Positions 7,401 through 9,841 of a stretch of 9,841 nucleotides of DNA are shown here, piece after piece; position 1 is the first letter of the stretch, and the number at the start of each line of letters is the position of its first letter. Both the position numbers and the translations under genes were made by a program. Origin of the DNA: Euryarchaeota archaeon UBA173 (lineage in GTDB: Archaea > Thermoplasmatota > Poseidoniia > Poseidoniales > Thalassarchaeaceae). Under the pieces are notes generated by a model. It did no database searches. It worked only from the letters and a program-made list of their open reading frames with translations, and had not been told where the DNA came from. The stretch is from contig DAJH01000057.1 of NCBI GenBank assembly GCA_002498925.1, positions 1 through 9,841 on the forward strand, given 5' to 3'.

Positions 7401-8161
7401 TTTCCGGACATTCTCTGGAGTGCCAGAACATGTATCAGGATGGTCGAAATCAGAATCATCAATGCTATTCCTTCTTGTCCAAATAGCGATCCAGCTGTAG
7501 ACCCAATAGCAAGAAGAACAAGCGTCGACTGAGCTGCAATAGCATCATGATCGTACCTGTATGCAACAGCCACGTTGAGCCCCACTAGAGTAATCAATAG
7601 GGCCCCAAGGCTTTCCACCCCGATCACGTCCCACCTTTGGAGCTCTATAGCCAGTCCATACAGGACTTTCATCGAGATGATGACCCATGTAACTCCGAGA
7701 ATTTTCATGTTCTTCCTTGGAATCCATATCTCTCCCAAGCCGAATCCTACTGCCGCTAGAACGACTAGTGAAAAACCGGCAGGAAGTGGATCCATCACAA
7801 CTCCGATTTGTACCCCTATTGCACTGTAGACTAGAATCATAGAGCCCATGAGTAGCCAATTTACCCTACGTTCTCCCTCAACTGCTATCTCAGTGACCAT
7901 GTCCATGTCTGGAGCGGATTTCACACTCCCATCAGAACCCATGACTCCAGGGGAGTCGGAGTTAGGCTCCGCGAACGGATCAAAAATTTCTCCGATAGCT
8001 TCGTCCCGCTCCTTTTCGATAGGCCCAACGTCTTCACTACCAGGCTCCTCCGTGCCACGAATGAGGCCTTCTATCTCAATCCTGTCGCTTATCCTGAATG
8101 ACCTCTCACGGATGACCTCATCGTCAGGCTCACCCTCATTCATCATCCCGCGGTGGGGCAT
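4412..8161 (-). CDS. Giant polytopic membrane protein, family not recognised
   Basis: A 1249-residue protein that I cannot assign to a family. Residues 1-100 are hydrophilic and strongly acidic, ending in a basic GERR that should sit on the cytoplasmic side. From residue 102 to 1238 I count roughly 35-37 hydrophobic stretches of membrane-spanning length, interrupted by one soluble, charged linker at about 787-858 (RREL..., ESRKKRRELAPTDNLEDLYT). A few longer loops occur at about 272-287, 308-329, 510-533, 554-580, 700-715, 1000-1016 and 1040-1060. No Walker, protease, glycosyltransferase or other enzymatic motif and no signal peptide was seen. A four-helix pattern seems to recur from about 212, 438, 634 and 918, suggesting internal duplication. 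The layout superficially resembles bacterial DUF2339-type many-helix proteins, but no diagnostic motif supports that link. ATG 8161 was taken as the start; ATGs at codons 6 and 7 are alternatives and no site has a strong Shine-Dalgarno. It heads the minus-strand group, 87 bp before the FKBP-like gene. Confidence 0.85.
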   Translation of the reverse strand: MPHRGMMNEGEPDDEVIRERSFRISDRIEIEGLIRGTEEPGSEDVGPIEKERDEAIGEIFDPFAEPNSDSPGVMGSDGSVKSAPDMDMVTEIAVEGERRVNWLLMGSMILVYSAIGVQIGVVMDPLPAGFSLVVLAAVGFGLGEIWIPRKNMKILGVTWVIISMKVLYGLAIELQRWDVIGVESLGALLITLVGLNVAVAYRYDHDAIAAQSTLVLLAIGSTAGSLFGQEGIALMILISTILIHVLALQRMSGNLAALGIASSNLWIGMHATTGGLRIGELRILPLDSPLLLFTLMMAVTAANATMASKFAKEANWFSDAMKVMGLGKPGLWGVSVSLGLIGALLAVAANRDDAGYALAMVTVLGGAFGGSYLTVRGVAPGRVVTPLASSSIILVGMLANGQFIEGQLGISEYVLFTVIGTVITGFVVLRDQDIVTDRVLWGGAVAILVLLVILVPSESVDNGGDGGLILLSLLSLLHLGTAFLSVRRESPSLAGVTVLLPWIWILVEETLEETLRTVLVANDRIDPGSVIEVDVVPLAGYLILCSILMSVVNEKLGSTNVNLASKFLGVSEISASVRDSGALQLWSLGLWIPMITTIFMAQFGGFSAITLVLVCGTIWTLHLIAHVRKVRVGGVDMMLGIIFASAVIIQWRHGGGEILSLILCILLLSLILFERDSENRNYTLAMGLMTLPFLIFLSGNDASNLLPNSESLPEFDTGFVVVLCTAAMLGTYLPKAGTIEDLLRPALASLWLMIIAISLSWQNGDPGPKYASIAIFVLSSLWLVARGEIRRELQTISLLSERREMAAGDSSGSVSKSEGAGSVSGFNPRVAEMRESRKKRRELAPTDNLEDLYTTDVSHKPVIVISVMAVVLGANVLVGLTTGSNPLVLLSCGAFITILVAIARFRTRGLELPLPHIGGIETPIALAIGGIVLAHIASLLGPGGSNQDLLGLAVVVVIVVELVAISLYRQENLLDRIPIAIDWLILPLFIDRLIGSLLYESLPWPLTVDPLTGDLFEWKLPLLLLEVVLVIAVIADFWIDGLRNSKGRVDSKGGVGRGGRAIAVVILSFGPAGAIAICSAIIQGVRREQQNSVGLAIPGVILVMVAASNWIEGVSSIIAEASITLGAIAIFLCVLTVPAKKGDWAFVLASNGHLLIIIGLLGGGVSGLLPIALIIMSTAVWVIGILQLRRSLRIWGLIDLILAILTALVFFGGMLVNPGIMLIGLTIVAIELGIVSWLGITYEKELVKD

Positions 8162-8271
8162 TACGGGAATAACCGCATCCCCAGCATCGTCTGAACTGTT
8201 GCTAATTTACATCGATTTCGATATGACTCACAGCCGTAAGCCTTGAAGAGTAATTCCTATCGTCGCAGGCC
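8162..8271. promoter_or_regulatory. Divergent promoter region between the giant membrane protein gene and pckA
   Basis: This 110-bp spacer must hold the promoters of both divergent genes. The most AT-rich point is TAATTTACA (8203-8211), which reads TGTAAATTA on the minus strand and is the best TATA-like candidate in either direction. It would place starts near 8235 for pckA and near 8180 for the membrane protein gene. The match is only moderate, and no other coding or RNA gene is visible in the spacer. Confidence 0.4.
8211..8222. repeat. Short palindrome in the pckA promoter region
   Basis: ATCGA (8211-8215) and TCGAT (8218-8222) are perfect inverted arms separated by TT, abutting the TATA-like TAATTTACA. 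Such a 5-2-5 dyad next to a core promoter is the size and place of an operator for a dimeric helix-turn-helix regulator. It is short enough to be chance. Confidence 0.3.
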
Positions 8272-9841
8272 ATGGTGGGTCCTACCATGTCGGCCCCTCC
8301 CTCCAACCCATCGACACCTCTGAGCTCCCATGGACTAGATCCAAGGGGCAAGATTCACTGGAATCTGGGCTGGGAGCAGTTGCATAGTATTGCAGTGGAG
8401 AGAGGAGAAGCTACGCTCACTGCCCATGGCGTCCTCCTCGCCACAACCGGGGATAGGACCGGAAGATCCCCCAATGACCGATTCATAGTGAAAGAGCCTG
8501 GAATGGCTGATGACGTCTGGTGGGGAGATGTGAACAAGTCAATCTCGCCAGCCATCTTCGAGAAGCTATTGAAGAAGACTAGAGGGCACTTGGATAACGC
8601 AGACCAAGTTTTTGTCAAAGACGCTTTTTGTGGTGCAGATCCTAGACACAGAATGCCAGTCAGACTTGTCACCGAGAAGGCATGGCATGCTGCTTTCATG
8701 CACAATATGTTTGTCAGGGTCAATCCCGAAGAAGCGGAAATTCATGAGCCGCAATATACCATCCTCCATGCTCCGGAATTACAAGCTTCTCCTTCCAAAG
8801 ATGGAACAAACTCTGGGGTGTTTGTCATATTGGCGTTGGACCGCGGCTTGGTAATCATTGGCGGGTCCCATTACGCGGGAGAGATCAAGAAAGCGATTTT
8901 CACGATAATGAATCATATCCTCCCAGCCGAGGGACTACTTCCCATGCATTGTTCCGCAAATGCAAACGAACACGGCTCTGCATTATTTTTCGGTCTTTCT
9001 GGAACCGGTAAAACCACTCTTTCAGCAGACCCAAAAAGAGCTCTTGTCGGTGATGACGAACACGGGTGGTCCGACGAAGGAGTTTTCAATTTCGAGGGTG
9101 GGTGCTATGCTAAGCTGATCAATCTCTCGGAGGAAGATGAGCCAGCAATTTTCGCCACCACCAGAATGAAGGGAACGATTCTGGAGAACGTTGTGCTCAA
9201 CGCCGATGGAACCCCAGATTTCGATAACGGCTCTCTGACTCAGAATACTCGGGGGTCATACTCAATCGAGTCAATCGATAACAGAACAATGGACTCCATG
9301 GCAGGCAATCCGAAGAACGTAGTTTTCCTGACTTGTGATGCGTTTGGCGTTCTTCCACCATTGTCTCGTTTGACGCCCGAGCAGGCCGCGTACCACTTCA
9401 TGTCTGGATACACGGCCAAAGTTGCAGGTACGGAGATGGGCATAACAGAGCCCCAAGCAACTTTCTCCACATGTTTTGGAGCTCCATTCATGCCCCGCCA
9501 CCCTTCGGTGTACGCAGACCTCCTTTCAAGCAAGATTCGCAAAAATAACGCCAAGTGCTGGCTAATCAATACGGGATGGGTAGCAGGGGGATATGGGGCA
9601 AGTAGCCGAATCAAGATCAGATGGACAAGGGCCCTACTGAACTCCGCATTGGACGGCGATCTAGACGACGTAGTATTCGTCGAGGATGAAAGGTTCGGAT
9701 TCACAGTACCAACAACATGTGAGGACGTCCCCGACTCCATACTACAGCCCAGAGATACGTGGCACGACAAGAAGAAGTATGACGGTACTGCGAACGTCCT
9801 GGCTCAGATGTTCATCGAGAATTTCGAACAATACTCGGACG
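8272..9841 (+). CDS. pckA: Phosphoenolpyruvate carboxykinase (ATP), C-terminus cut by window edge
   Basis: Catalyses oxaloacetate + ATP to PEP + ADP + CO2, the entry step of gluconeogenesis from TCA intermediates; cytoplasmic. The frame is open to the right edge with 523 complete codons; by comparison with the E. coli enzyme only about 15-20 residues are missing. All core motifs are visible: TGRSPNDRF with substrate-binding R65; VKDAFCGADPRHRMPVR; GGSHYAGEIKKA (197-208) with metal-ligand K207; MHCSAN with H226; P-loop GLSGTGKTTLS (241-251); DDEHGW (261-266) with metal-ligand D262; FEGGCYAK; TQNTRGSYS with R327; DAFGVLPPLSRL; and VAGTEMGITEP. These mark the ATP family, not the GTP family. ATG 8272 has no good Shine-Dalgarno. 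ATG 8287 has GGTGGG (8274-8279) 7 nt upstream and may be the true start, shortening the protein by five residues. An in-frame stop at 8251 excludes longer forms. Most residues before about 40 are poorly conserved. Confidence 0.97.
   Translation, partial: MVGPTMSAPPSNPSTPLSSHGLDPRGKIHWNLGWEQLHSIAVERGEATLTAHGVLLATTGDRTGRSPNDRFIVKEPGMADDVWWGDVNKSISPAIFEKLLKKTRGHLDNADQVFVKDAFCGADPRHRMPVRLVTEKAWHAAFMHNMFVRVNPEEAEIHEPQYTILHAPELQASPSKDGTNSGVFVILALDRGLVIIGGSHYAGEIKKAIFTIMNHILPAEGLLPMHCSANANEHGSALFFGLSGTGKTTLSADPKRALVGDDEHGWSDEGVFNFEGGCYAKLINLSEEDEPAIFATTRMKGTILENVVLNADGTPDFDNGSLTQNTRGSYSIESIDNRTMDSMAGNPKNVVFLTCDAFGVLPPLSRLTPEQAAYHFMSGYTAKVAGTEMGITEPQATFSTCFGAPFMPRHPSVYADLLSSKIRKNNAKCWLINTGWVAGGYGASSRIKIRWTRALLNSALDGDLDDVVFVEDERFGFTVPTTCEDVPDSILQPRDTWHDKKKYDGTANVLAQMFIENFEQYSD

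Noticed and set aside
7848..8246. Plus-strand frame running over the start of the giant gene into the spacer
   Set aside because: Ser/Pro/Ile-rich product antisense to the acidic N-terminus; no start signal and no recognised domain.
9240..9770. Minus-strand frame of 176 codons inside pckA
   Set aside because: The plus strand encodes highly conserved PEP carboxykinase motifs across the same bases.
1..9841. CRISPR array, insertion sequence or defence island
   Set aside because: No direct repeats with regular spacing, transposase, integrase, nuclease or toxin-antitoxin motifs were seen on either strand.

Overview
The window looks archaeal, most probably from a mesophilic, Thermoplasmata-related euryarchaeon such as a marine Poseidoniales-type genome. 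The kingdom call rests on the ribosomal block, read on the minus strand as uS13, uS4, uS11, then RNA polymerase subunit Rpo3/RpoD. That is the archaeal order; bacteria have S13-S11-S4-rpoA-L17. The archaeal-type protein sequences and Shine-Dalgarno sites of the GGAGGTGA type agree with it. The lineage within the archaea is inference from protein style (acidic linkers, a large polytopic membrane protein) and was not tested phylogenetically.

Layout: seven genes occupy the window. Six lie head to tail on the minus strand (8161 down to 1) and one lies divergently on the plus strand (8272 to the right edge). In transcription order the minus-strand genes are: a 1249-residue membrane protein with roughly 35-37 predicted membrane helices and no recognised family (4412-8161); a membrane-anchored protein with a C-terminal FKBP-like domain (3368-4324); a SAM-dependent methyltransferase with a THUMP-like C-terminal domain (2039-3346); then, after a 103-bp gap with a weak promoter candidate and a GC-rich hairpin, the tightly packed cluster uS13 (1468-1935), uS4 (774-1457), uS11 (394-774) and the N-terminal part of rpoD (1-383, cut by the window edge). 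The plus-strand gene is ATP-type phosphoenolpyruvate carboxykinase (8272-9841, cut shortly before its C-terminus).

How the genes work together: the S13-S4-S11-RpoD group is a translation/transcription operon with strong signs of translational coupling: a 1-bp overlap at S4/S11, and stop codons embedded in the next gene's Shine-Dalgarno at S13/S4 and S11/RpoD. The methyltransferase upstream is probably a nucleic-acid (RNA) modifying enzyme, which fits a ribosomal neighbourhood but is not proven by it. The giant membrane protein and the FKBP-like protein are both membrane-located and may form a functional pair. PckA (oxaloacetate to PEP, gluconeogenesis) is divergently transcribed and unrelated in function.

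No tRNA, rRNA, CRISPR array, insertion sequence or phage gene was seen. Most of the window is ordinary core genome. The least explained element is the large membrane protein, which seems to contain repeated helix modules.
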